DNA from: Micractinium sp. NFX-FRZ
Lineage: Eukaryota; Chlorophyta; Trebouxiophyceae; Chlorellales; Chlorellaceae
Direction of reading: 5' to 3'
Length of the DNA: 64,000 bases
NCBI GenBank assembly: GCA_029339195.1
Contig: JAPTJF010000008.1
Coordinates: 248,001-312,000, forward strand
A program made the position numbers and the translations under genes. Within the stretch, counting starts at the first letter, position 1. The number at the start of each line of letters is the position of its first letter. Of this stretch, positions 25,201-35,554 are shown piece after piece. A model generated the notes under the pieces. The model was given only the letters and a program-made list of their open reading frames with translations, had not been told where the DNA came from and made no database searches.

Positions 25201-28200
25201 GAGCACTGGGGCGGCCCAGCATACATGGATGTGAGACTCATTGTTACCAATGCTGCCGGGTGCAGGCTGCTGTTTTACACCAACCTGACGGGCACCGTCC
25301 CCGCCAGCTGGTGCCAGTCGCCCCTTGCAACCTCCCTGGCAGCGATGTGAGTCCCGTCCCCTTTCCTGCACAGGTGTCCGACTGCCCCCCTGCATGCCTT
25401 GCTGGTGTGCTACAATGGTGTTGCAGCCGGCCGCGGCTGCTTTGCGCAATGCTGCACAGAGCTGTGTCGTCCGTTGCCAAAGCCAGACAGCGCCTCATGC
25501 TGGCACACAAATCCACCCTGTGGGACCGACCTTGCCGTCCTTCTCTTACCACCACGACCTTTGCCATGCAGGCACGTCCAACACACTGGAATAAAGAATG
25601 AGCTGCCTGCTTGTGCGAAGGATGACATGCCTCAGCTGGTGTTGGGGCCTGATGATCCAGTGATCCACGTGGAACTGCCAGATGACACTTTCAAAGAGCC
25701 TTGGATGCAACAACGGCAGCCAAAACAGCAGCTGCTCGTGCCCCTGGCGGTGCTGCTGCCCATCACAGCCGTGACCGCCACCGCTGCGGTGCTGTGGAGG
25801 CGGCGGCGGCACCGGCGGGCGGCTGGGCAGCGGTTCCAGGATGACCTGGCCGGCCTGCTGCATGGGCAACCACAGCAGGGGCAGCAGGCCAGCGAGGCGC
25901 CTGAAGAGTCGGCCGGGGGGGCGGCCGCAGCGGCGGGCGTGCCAGGTCAGCGGGCTGCTGCCGCGGGGGTGTCGAGGCGGGCACGGCTGGCAGCGCTGTT
26001 GCGTGCAGAGCTGGGCAGCCGCGCCGGGCACAACATTGAGATGGCTCCGATGCAAGCGCTACCAGCAGCGGTGATGCACCAGCTGGGGGAAACTCTCCGG
26101 CAGCACAGAATGCCAGCGCCTGGCGTCTCCAGCGCTTCAAGCGGCGCTGGTTTCCCCGCATCACCGTCCGCCGAGCAGCAGCGACTGCTAGGGGAGGCGA
26201 CCGGGCACTCTGCGCTGCCGACTGGCATGGAAGCAGGCCATGGCAGGGAGGACTCTTGGGTCTGGGACATGAGCAGCAGCAGCGGCAACACTGGCGGCAG
26301 GGGTGGGGCCAGCAGCGGCAGCATTGGCGGCAGGGGCGGGGGCAGCAGCAGCGGCGGCTCGCTCGGCATGCCAGCCGGCACATGGCAGTGGGGTCTCCCC
26401 ACTGAGTCGCTGCGCCTGGGTGCTGGCGAGCTAGAGGTGAGGGGCAAGGCCTTTGAGTGTGCACGCGTGGTCCAATGCCACATGCCTACGAGAGGCTACT
26501 GTGGGCATGTGTCGGGGCCGGGACCAGCCGCGGTTGCCACCTTTGCACTCGACCAGCTGCTGCACCCTCCGTCGGCTTCAGTACGCATGGCCGTGACGTC
26601 AGTGCATGCACTAGTGATGAGTGCAGCGGCAGTGAAAACGGTGGGCCCGACAGTGTTCTGGCCATTTGTACACACACACACTCTCTCTCATACACCATCA
26701 CCTCACATTTGCATGCAGCTGGTTGTTAGCCCCAGGTCGTGGATTGCTTCAGCCATCTGACCCCGTGGGCGCTCATCACCACCCCTGTCCATGCAAGCGA
26801 TCATTCATTCACACCCCTGCGCCCTGCAGTTGGCAGTGAATCCCAGTTCCGGGGCATATGTGGAGCTAGGAGAGGGCGCCCACGGTTCTGTGTTTGCTGC
26901 CAAGCTGCACGGGAGGATGGTGGCATGCAAGGTGGGGAGGATAGGGGTGGAGGGATGGTGGCATGCAAGGTGGGAGGCCAAACTGTGGGGGGGCTGGTGG
27001 CATGCAAGGTGGGAGGCCAAACTGTGGGGGGGCTGGTGGCATGCAAGGTGGGCAGGAGAGCTGCTGGGCGTGGGGGCATTCAAGATTTGGTTTGGGCCAG
27101 CGTGCAGATTGGTGCGTTGTGTGGGCCCGCTCTCTGAGTGCCCTCTGCCATGCAGTTGGTCTTATGCCGTTCCGGGTGCCGCCCCACTGCTGCTGCTGCC
27201 GCGGCTGGGAACAGCTGTCCTTGCAAGCAAGAGCCTTGCAGCGTTTGCTTCCTCCAACCGTTGGTTGTTTGTGTCACAGTTCCTTTTTTTTGTCACCCCA
27301 TTGTTTGAGCTTTAGACCATGTGTTTTCTTCGTGCAACGTTTTTCGCGCATAACCCATCCTCTCGAAACGCTGCGAGTGCAGGTGTTTGAGCTGGACCCG
27401 GGCTTCGACTCGCGCGCTGTCTGGCGCGAGGTGTCCATGCTACGAGTGTGCAGCCACCCACGCATCGTGCCACTGCTGGGGGTGTCTATCGCGGTGAGTG
27501 AACATCAGCTGGGGTGACTGATCCGGTGCCCCTGAGCTAGCCCGCTGTACTGCTCCTGCTATACCGGGGGCGCTGCAGTAGCCATTGCAAAGTCTATGTA
27601 CTGCTGCTGCGGTGCTCGACTTCTGATAGCAAAGGGGCTGATGAGGCGGGGCCTGTTGTGCCGCTGAACCCCGTTGACCTGTCCCACTGCACTGCGACTT
27701 GCTGCTACGTCTGCTGCTGTAGGGGCCTTTGCTTCTGATAGCTATGGAGCTTATGAAGCGGGGATCTCTGCGGGACGTGCTGCAGCACCCACAGCGGCGG
27801 GAGAGGCTGTGCTGGCACGACAGGTGCGCGGGAGCTGGAGGTATTTTGTGTGGTGGGGTGTACAAAGGGTCGGACGGATCCGCTCCGGAGCGCCGGTGCA
27901 CCACTCGTCCTCTGTGCCTTTCGATGTGCGCGACCCGCTGATGGCTGCCTCATTGCTGCCTGCTGGTTGTTGCTCCTCGGTATGTGCTCCACCTACTTTC
28001 TAACAAGTCGGTTTGCCACCATGTGTCGGTGGTGTTGTGGCGCAGGGGGCACAAGGTCGCGGCTGACGTGGCGGAGGCATTGGACCACCTGCACACCCGG
28101 CTGCAGGTCATGCACAGCGACCTGAAGGCAGCGTGAGTATGGTGGGCCAGGCAGGGCAAGGGGGAGGGTGGTCCTTGAGGGTGACTGGACACTAGATGGA

Positions 28201-29635
28201 TTCAAAACGAGAGGGCGAGGGGGGATGGGGCAGCTGCAGGGCAGGGTGTAGAAGGGGGTGGGACAGGGCTGCAAGCTGTCTTATACGACAATATGGAGGT
28301 AGCGTAAGAAAGCCCCATGCGCCTGGCCATCTCCCCTTTGCTTGCAAGAAGGGTACTGAGCAGCAGCGTGCAGGCTGGGCTGCAGTGCGGCACGCGCAAG
28401 CAGCTGGCTTCAGTCACCGCCCCGCTCGCTCACCAGCCGACCAGCCTGCCCGCCTGCCGGCCCTCACCCTCCGCCGCCTTCCTGCCCGCCTGCCTTCAGC
28501 AACGTGCTGCTGTCCGCTGATTACCGGGCGTCTCTGGCTGACCTTGGGGTGGCTCAAGTGCTGCACAGCGCCGCTGCCTCGGGGCTGGGGTTCAGCAACA
28601 TATACGGCGGTGCGTTCATCTTCTCTTCTTTCTGTATATGTGTGCACGGAAGCTCTTGCTGCCGCCCACCTTGCTTGAGCACCCGCTGGTTTTCACTGTT
28701 GTGAGCAGCAGGGGTGCAGCTAGCCTGGCAGCCAGCTCCAGCGATTGCACGCTGCCTGACGTGTCACCCTACACAAACACCTGCAGCCCCCGAGCAGCTG
28801 ATGGGCGAGCGCTGCACCGAGGCATCCGACATCTATGGGTGCGCAGCGGCTGTTGCACTGCTGGTTGTGCAGCATGCATAGCTGGCTTCAAAGTTCGAGG
28901 TAGCTGCGGGAAGTCTCGTCACACACGTCACACACGGCTGCATGGACTTGGCAGCAAACTGGCCTGGGCTGCAAGTCGCACTGTTCACCCATGCACGCTA
29001 TGAGGACCCAAAGCATGACGGAGCAGCTGGCCCTCACGCCCCCTGCTGCCTTGGCCCCCTCCCTGGCGGCACAGCTTCGGGGGTGCTCTGCTGCGGTCAG
29101 CCATGCAGCGCGGTTGTGGGTTACCCTCTCTGTTTCTTCCTTGTGTGCAAAGGTAATACGTGAAATGTGATGTTGTATTGTGCAGCAATCAAGCCATGCA
29201 GTGTGGTTGCTGCCTGGCGGCCCTCTGGGCCTGGCAGCTGCTGGCTGTTGTTGACGGCCTATGTTTGGCTCCCCCGTGTTTCCCGTGCGTGCAGGTTTGG
29301 GGTGCTGCTCATTGAGCTGACCACGCGGCAGCTGGTGGAGCGTCGAGGCGCGTGGCGCCTGCCTCAAGCGCCCGACGAATGCCCACAGGTGATGCCCTTC
29401 CTTTTAGCAAACTAGCAAAGTCTGTTCCCTGGCTGTGCTACCGTTCCTGTTGCCCATGCAGCTTCCTCTGGGCTCCCACATGCAAGTGTCACCGCTCCAT
29501 CAAACATGCTCGCCCGTCTGTTGCAATTGAATGCAGGGAGTGGTGGATCTCATACACGAGTGTGTGCAGCAGGACCCGCAGCGGCGGCCCAGCGCGGCGC
29601 AGTTGCGGCAGCGGCTGCTGGCAGAGGCCGGTTGA
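22256..29635 (+). CDS. LRR receptor-like protein kinase (non-RD)
   Basis: A cell-surface receptor kinase by architecture. Seventeen exons keep phase and give 1012 residues: 22256-22355, 22594-22744, 23146-23436, 23622-24116, 24283-24361, 24567-24620, 24878-25044, 25266-25346, 25572-26436, 26830-26931, 27383-27493, 27723-27823, 28046-28132, 28500-28609, 28787-28838, 29295-29388, 29537-29635. The order is signal peptide (CLVPAALLCCLLLPAAAAA), LRRNT-like CEWAGVRCDAAGRVTSV, about eight irregular LRRs (e.g. LDLTCNRLSGSLPPQL, LQNNAFEGQLPPEW), a transmembrane helix near residues 526-548 followed by RRRRHRR, a Ser/Gly-rich linker of about 200 residues, then the kinase domain (about 762-1012). Kinase motifs are GEGAHGSV, VACK, WREVSML, HSDLKAANVLL, ADLGVAQV, APEQ and a C-lobe ending PQRRPSAAQLRQRL. 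HRD is HSD and DFG is DLG. The ligand is unknown. Confidence 0.88.
26910..27056 (+). repeat. Tandem copies of exon end and donor, period about 39 bp, in kinase-gene intron
   Basis: The end of the P-loop exon with its donor (GGTGGCATGCAAG|GTGGG, exon end at 26931) is followed in the intron by three more copies near 26955, 26994 and 27033. All retain the AAG|GTGGG junction. The last two units, including GGCCAAACTGTG, are almost identical. Confidence 0.9.
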
Positions 29636-30239
29636 TCCGCACACTGCCGACCTCTAAGGGCAAAGCTGCCTTGCCATCGTTGCGCATGTGCTGCCAGAAC
29701 TTATGCAAAGCATCACAATGCCAACGTCTTGGTGATGTTTTGAGGAGCCGGGCGGGTGGGAGAGGCAAGAGGCGGCAGGCCTGTGTCTGGCGGGCGGCGC
29801 GCCCACGTGCCGTGCATGCTGCGCCTCCAAACGCGCGGTGCAAAGCTGCAATTCAAGCTACGGCGGCAGTGCTACAGTTTGATAATTCTCCCCTGCCCTC
29901 TCACGCCTGGCAAGGCCGCCATCCTTGCCATCGGCGGCCGCTTGAGCAGAGCAGTGTTCTTGAGCAGGAAACTGTGATCTGCGGCAGCAGATCGGGACAA
30001 GGAGGCCGATTTCAGTGCTGCTGCCTTGAGGGCGCTGCTCGGCGACTCCCGCGCTCGGCCAGGCGGTCTCGGTTGGCGCAGCACCGCTCTTGACATCAGG
30101 AGCACCGTCAGGCAGCGACGCTTGGTAATCTCTCGCGATAGCGACACTGCCAGTTAGCAGCGGCGTGGCGGCGGCGGCGGCGGCGGCGGCGGCGTGAGGG
30201 CACGTGCCAGGCACCGGCGGCGGCAGGTCGGCTGCAGGC
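29636..30239. other. Spacer between receptor kinase 3' end and RPB3 start; (GGC)n in RPB3 5' UTR
   Basis: These 604 bp hold the kinase 3' UTR and the RPB3 promoter and leader. A run of about ten CGG/GGC units lies at about 30165-30194, 45 bp upstream of the RPB3 start codon, and is likely transcribed as leader. No other element was identified. Confidence 0.55.
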
Positions 30240-33200
30240 ATGGCTCTGCGCGGCGGCGGCCTGCGGCGGGAGCCGCAGATAGAGTTGCGCCAGCTGACAG
30301 ATGACTACTGTGAGTTTGTGCTGAAGAACACGGATGCCAGCATGGCAAACGCGCTGCGCCGCATCATCCTTGTTGAGGTGGGTGCTGGTGGTGGGTGCTC
30401 GGTTGCGGGGTGCTGGCCCGCTTGTTCAAGCGTGCCAGATGCAGGGGTGCTTGTGCTGTGCTTGATTGTTTCCGTGGGATGTTGTGGTGGTCGGGCCCGT
30501 TATAACAGCTTCGCAGCACGGGGTGTGCTGGGCATGCTAGCGTGGTCGTTGCGTGCCGCCCCCACGTCACCCTCGTGGAGGTTGTGGGTGGCGCTGGGGC
30601 AAGCACTTGTTGGGGTGCTTGGTGGTGCTAGGGCCCACACAGCAATGGTTGTGTGTTGGGTGCATGCTGCGGCTGCTGGGCGCTGTGGTTGTTGGGTGCT
30701 GGACTGCCTTAAAGGCTGTGGGCTCTGGGCCTTCTCGGGTGAGGTAGGGTTCTAGGTAGGGTGGCGGGTTAGGTCGCCCAACGCACTCACTCAAAACATG
30801 AAGCTAGCATGCAGGTGCCCACCATTGCGGTTGAGCTGGTTGAGTTTGAGGGCAACACCACGGTGCTGAACGACGAGTTCCTGGCGCACCGGCTGGGCAT
30901 GATCCCGCTGGTCAGCGGGCGGGTGCACGAGATGAAGAGCATCTATGAGGCGGGGGGTGAGTGCTTGCCTTGAACCTTCCTTCTACTTCTCCTGCCTGCT
31001 GGTTGTGCTGGCTGGGGCCCCATCCGCTGGTCAGCACGCTGGTCAGCACCCGGTGCGTGGAATGGAGAGCAGCTACTTGGCGGGGGGCTGGGGGGTTATG
31101 TCAGCCGCTTTCTTCCCGGACGTTACGCTCAATGTGCGGAGCACCATCTGCGACGCCATTTCCCGCTCCGCTGTTCCTTTGTTTCCTCATGTCGCCTGCC
31201 CTCCTCGCATGCAGACGACGACGACTTCCTGGACGTTACGTTCCAGCTAGACGTGCAGTGCACCAGCGACGACACGATTGCGGTGACCAGCAAAGACCTG
31301 CAGCTAGACCCGGCATACCCAGGTGGGGCCAGGAGCAGTGCATGATGAGGACCTCTCGACTTTTGTCATGGAATGGTTTGCAGCGACCAGCCAGGGCCTG
31401 CCAGGGCCTGCACCCCGCTCGGCAGGGCCTGACAGCTTGATTTCCTTGCTTTGGCAAACGGCCTGCTGGCTTACACTGGTCTCATTTGATTGGAACCCCC
31501 CCTGCGGACCATCTCCCCTGTGGGGCAACACTGAAGCCTGCAGGGCTGTTCTGGCCAAGCTGCCTGTGGCAGCTTGCCCTCATGCCAGCTGACCCCCACT
31601 CGAGCGCCCTTGCAATGTGCCTGCTGCTTGCAGACATCTTCCCCGTGGGGTACAACGACCCGGGGGACCGCGGCATCCTGCTGGTCAAGATGCGTCGAAA
31701 CCAGGAGCTCAAGCTGCGGGCGGTGGCGCGCAAGGGCACGGGCAAGGACCACGCCAAGTGGATGCCCGTGGCCACCTGCGTGTTCCAGGTGTGTGGGGGG
31801 GGAGGGTGTCACTCATCGGAAGTAGTGTAATGAGGTGGAAGGGCAGGGGTGTGAGCCATTGTGAGGCAGTGTGTGTCGAGGTGGTAGGGCAGGGGTGTGC
31901 GTCACTGTGAGGTGGTGGGGGCAGGGGGGTGTGCCATTGTGAGGCAGTGTGTGTTGAGGTTGTGGGGCAGGGGCGTGTGGCACTGTGGGATGGTGTGTGG
32001 TGAGGTTGTGGGGCAGGGTTGTGAGAGAGTGTGCATGCAAGACTGAGCCTGTGCTTTTTCTCACACTCGCCCCGTCCTGCTGTGCCCGCTGTGCAGTACA
32101 TGCCAGAGATCACTATCAACCACGCATTGATGGACACCCTCACAGGTGCAGCAGCAACATTGACAGTGGGCAGCAGCAGCAGGCAGTGGCAACAGCAGCA
32201 GCAGGCAGGGGCACAGCAACGGCAACAGCAGCAGCCGCAGCAGGCAGGGGCAGTAGTCGGTAGCAGCCATGCTGCCCACGCGCTGCTGCGCTGCATACTT
32301 CAGCTCTCACGCACGCTTGCCCATTGGCTTGGGCGCCTCTGCCTGCCTGCATCACCCGCTGGCTTGCTCGCCCGCAGAGCCTGCAGGCCGCACGGGATCT
32401 CTCCGGAGCTTCTTTGCTGTGCATCCTGCCTGCCTGCCTGCCTGGCGTGGTGACCCCGTCTCTGTCGGGCCTCTGCCTGCCTGCCTGCCCGCCTGCCTGC
32501 CTGCAGATGAGCAGAAGGAGGAGTGGTGTGCAGCCGACCCGCGGAAAACGTTCAAGCTGAACAAGCTCACGCACCGGGTGGGTGCCGGTGCTGACGTGTG
32601 TGTGTGTGCACGGGAGCCCGCTTCCCCGTTTTCCCCCCGTGCCGTGCTGGTGTGCGTGTGTGAGAAATGCCGATTGACCACGGCGTCCACGGTTCTGGAA
32701 GCCGATGTGCGGGGTGGTTGGCATGCGAACGACCAGAAGCAGTACAGTTTCCCCGCTTGCGCATGCCTGCCAACAATGATTGGGGTGACCCATCATCTCC
32801 CTGGCTGCCCTCATCTCCCCTTCCTCCCTTCTCCCCGTCTTCGCTCCCCGTCCCTTCCCTCTTGCCTGCCGGGTGGAGGTGTCCAACCCGGAGCTGTACC
32901 AGTATGCTCACCTCATTGCCACCTCTCTCCTCCATTCCTCCCGTCCCTCCTGCCAGGTGGAGGTGTCCAACCCGGAGTTGTACCAGTAATCTTGCCCCAC
33001 ACTGCCATCTTCTCTCCTCCTCCCTTTCCCCCTCCCTCCCGCCAGGTGGAGGTGGGCAACCCGGAGCTGTACCAGTACGACGGGGAAGTGATTGCCAAGG
33101 CGGAGGAGATGGGCAAGCCGGGGCTGGTGACCATCAAGCAGAAGCAGGTGGGTGGGGGGCGGCAGAGGCGGTGAGACAACACACGCACACACACGCGCGC

Positions 33201-34605
33201 CCAATCAAGATCAAACGCGGTCTGTTGGTGCCTCCCGCGCTAGCTGCTGTGGGTGAAATGGGCGGCTTGGGAGGGTGGGCAAGCCGGGGCTGGTGACCAT
33301 CAAGCAGAAGCAGGTGGGTGGGGCGGGGGTGCAAAGTAAAGCAACAGTCAAGTTTCCGTTGACGTCCACGGAGGCACTCATGGGACAGGTTGGCTGTACA
33401 TGATTGTGCCCTAGGTCGGAACGAGGCGCTTGTCTGGTTACCCCAAGTTGTCGAAAGTAACACACAATCCATACCAAATGCGTCTGCTGCTGCCTCCCGC
33501 GCTAGCTGCTGCGGCCGACGTGGGCGGTTGGGGAGGGTGGGCATGGCCGGGTCGGTGACAGTCAAGCAGATGACGAAGCAGCTGCACAAACTTTGGGGCA
33601 TCGTGCATCGCCGGCCTGCCCTCCCCTGTGCCGCACCGCCTGGCCGCAGTGCAGCCTGCTGCCTGCAGTGCATGCACAGCACCTGGAGAGCACCCCTCCA
33701 AAGTCGCCATGCCATCCCTGCTGCTGCGCCCGCCCCTTGCCTGCAGGACACCTTCATTTTCCGGGTGGAGGGGACGGGGGTGCTGCGGCCCGAGGACATC
33801 GTGCTCACCGCCTGCGAGCTGCTCACGCGCAAGATCCGCAACCTGCAGGTGCGCCTGTGTGGGCCTGGTTTGGGGGTCATTGTTGGGTGCTTGTGTCAGC
33901 AACAGGTGGGGCCGGCCTGGGTGGGCCTGGTTTGGGGTTCATTGTTGGGTGTGTGCCATCCAGTGACAGGCTGGGGCCGACAGGGCGCAAGGTGCGCAAC
34001 CTGCAGGCGCGCCTGTGTGGGCCTGGTTTGGGGGTCATTGTTGGGTGCTTGTGCCAGCCAGTGACAGGGTAGGGCCGGCAGGGCGCAAGGTCCGCAACCT
34101 GCAGGCGCGCCTGAGTGTGTCTGGTTTGGGTAGATTGTGCCAGTTAGTGATAGGTGGGGCCGGCAGGGCGCACCCTGCAGATGCGCAACCTGCAGGTGGG
34201 CTTCTGGGGAGGGCGGGTGGGCTGGGCGGGCGGCGAGCGGCATGGCTGTGGGGGCGAGGCGGGCAATGCTCTGGATGCCTGGGCGGGGCCGAGTTGTTAG
34301 CTCTGGGGAGAACCCCAAGCCGCCTCTCCAGCGTGGCGTGTGCTGGCGGCCTCGCCAGCCCCGTGCCTCTCTTTCCCCTGGTGCATCGGGTGCCACCTTT
34401 TTCGGACCAGGTTCCTGTGTGATCCGCCTTTGCAGGCGGCACTAGGGGGTGGCCCGGCCTCCGCCTTCGGGGGCCAACGCTGCCGCCCTCAAACCCCCAC
34501 CCACCCAATTGCATCCTGTCCTGCTTCTCCTTCCTTCCTGGGCAGGTGGCGTTGGATGAGGAGGCTGGGCAGCTTGAGGCGGGAGGGGCGCCCATGCAGG
34601 CCTGA
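30240..34605 (+). CDS. RPB3: DNA-directed RNA polymerase II subunit RPB3
   Basis: Alpha-like subunit that pairs with RPB11 to seed Pol II assembly in the nucleus. Nine exons (30240-30377, 30815-30956, 31215-31322, 31634-31788, 32097-32145, 32507-32577, 33046-33147, 33747-33848, 34546-34605) give 308 residues in phase. Diagnostic stretches are [89 protein letters not shown] and [18 protein letters not shown]. All follow plant RPB3 order and spacing. The Cys cluster that binds zinc in yeast, human and plant RPB3 is replaced by an acidic DDDDFLD stretch between exons 2 and 3. Introns after exons 6, 7 and 8 are swollen by copies of exon edges. RPB3 rather than the Pol I/III paralogue is favoured by the plant RPB3-like C-terminal half. 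Confidence 0.95.
32872..33078 (+). repeat. Three-unit tandem copy of intron end plus exon 7 start (RPB3), period 85-89 bp
   Basis: The first 33 bases of exon 7 (coding [11 protein letters not shown]) and the preceding pyrimidine tract occur three times, starting at 32872, 32957 and the genuine 33046. In the first copy the acceptor AG has become GG. The second keeps CAG but runs into TAA after about 11 codons. Confidence 0.93.
33111..33581 (+). repeat. Copies of exon 7 end plus donor in RPB3 intron
   Basis: The exon 7 end with its donor (33111-33157) recurs at 33277-33323 with 47 bases unchanged, and again in decayed form at about 33535-33581. The intervening GCCTCCCGCGCTAGCTGCTG segment is also repeated (about 33226 and 33493), so the repeat unit is about 200 bp or more. 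Confidence 0.93.
33835..34199 (+). repeat. Copies of exon 8 end plus donor in RPB3 intron
   Basis: The segment around the exon 8 donor (CGCAACCTGCAG|GTGCGC then GGCCTGGTTTGGGG) is repeated near 33990, 34090 and, shortened, at 34175. The exon-side CGCAACCTGCAG is kept each time, while GT becomes GC in two copies and returns as GTGGGC in the last. An extra copy of the intron part only starts near 33917. Confidence 0.92.
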
Positions 34606-35554
34606 GACCCCCAGTCAGCCGACAGCTGGCGGCATCCTGACGCCGCCACCCTAACCCCTTGACGCCGCAGCTGGGCAGTTGCGAATGCGTCGGGCACTGG
34701 TGCAGGTCCATGCCAGCGGCAGGCTGGCCGCCAGTCAAGGCAGTCGGATTGGACGCTGCGCACGCGCCTGTGTGGGTTGCCCAGCCCAACTGCGCCCTGC
34801 TTCGCTCGGGCTGCATGCCTGCCAGTTGCCAGTCCCCTCGTAGCATGCAACCCTGTGATTCTTACGTGCCCAGACGTGATTGCCGTCTATCCTTATCAGC
34901 GCCATCATCAGTTGTAATTACAGACCATGGAGCGAGCAGGACTCGTTGGGCTGGAGGAGAAAAGGGGTGCTAAAATCTTGATTTTTGGTATCAGAAAAAC
35001 GAAAGGCTGACACCGGGGCTACTGAGGGAGCAGCAAGGAGAGTGTGGTTGGCTTGGTAGCAGGAGTAACGAGAAGTGCTGAAGAGGTACTGCCGGGCCAG
35101 GCAGGCAGGCGAGTGGGCGGGCAGGCAGGTGGGCAGGCGGGCTTCCAAGGTATGCCCTGGTCACTGCTGCGTGGAGCAGTAGAGGCCGTGAGTGGAGCAC
35201 TACATGATAGCAGGATGTGAGAGAGGGAGGCGGGGAGGGTGGAATCCAGAGGCTGCCGCTGCAGCGGACGGAAGCATGTGGGGAGGGGAAAAGCCAGCAC
35301 GGCACGTTGGGGGTGCGACCTAACCTCACTGAGGGTTGAGAGACGAGATTGGGAGCAGAGGTGAGCGGGACGGTGAGCGGGGAGGGTGAAAGGAACGTAC
35401 GGAGCCGGACAAGAGGAATTCTCTGAGAGGTTGGTGGGGAAGGGTGACGGGACGGTGTGAGGGGGCCAACTTGCAGGGCCTGAGAGGGAGGGGTGCCATC
35501 CAATGGGGGGCGGCAGGCGGCCACGGGGCGGGCAGCGCTCCTCTTTCTCTGCTC
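34606..35554. other. Convergent spacer, RPB3 / GARP gene
   Basis: Contains both 3' UTRs, a palindromic TGTAATTACA (34913-34922), a G/C-rich repeat of GGCAGGCGGG type (35095-35145) and purine-rich sequence up to the GARP stop. No exons were recognised. Confidence 0.5.
34913..34922. terminator. Palindromic poly(A) signal TGTAA/TTACA
   Basis: TGTAATTACA reads TGTAA, the usual green-algal poly(A) signal, on both strands. It lies 308 bp after the RPB3 stop and 633 bp beyond the GARP-gene stop. Use for RPB3 is likely from the distance; use by the minus-strand gene is an inference. Confidence 0.55.

Noticed and set aside
28046..28609. Receptor kinase considered as pseudokinase or pseudogene
   Set aside because: The HSD and DLG changes leave the catalytic Asp, the Asn of KAANV and the ATP-binding Lys in place, and all 17 exons keep frame to a normal stop.
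32872..32989. Upstream exon 7-like copies considered as alternative RPB3 exons
   Set aside because: One lacks the acceptor AG and the other runs into a stop after about 11 codons. Only the 33046 copy continues into conserved RPB3 sequence.
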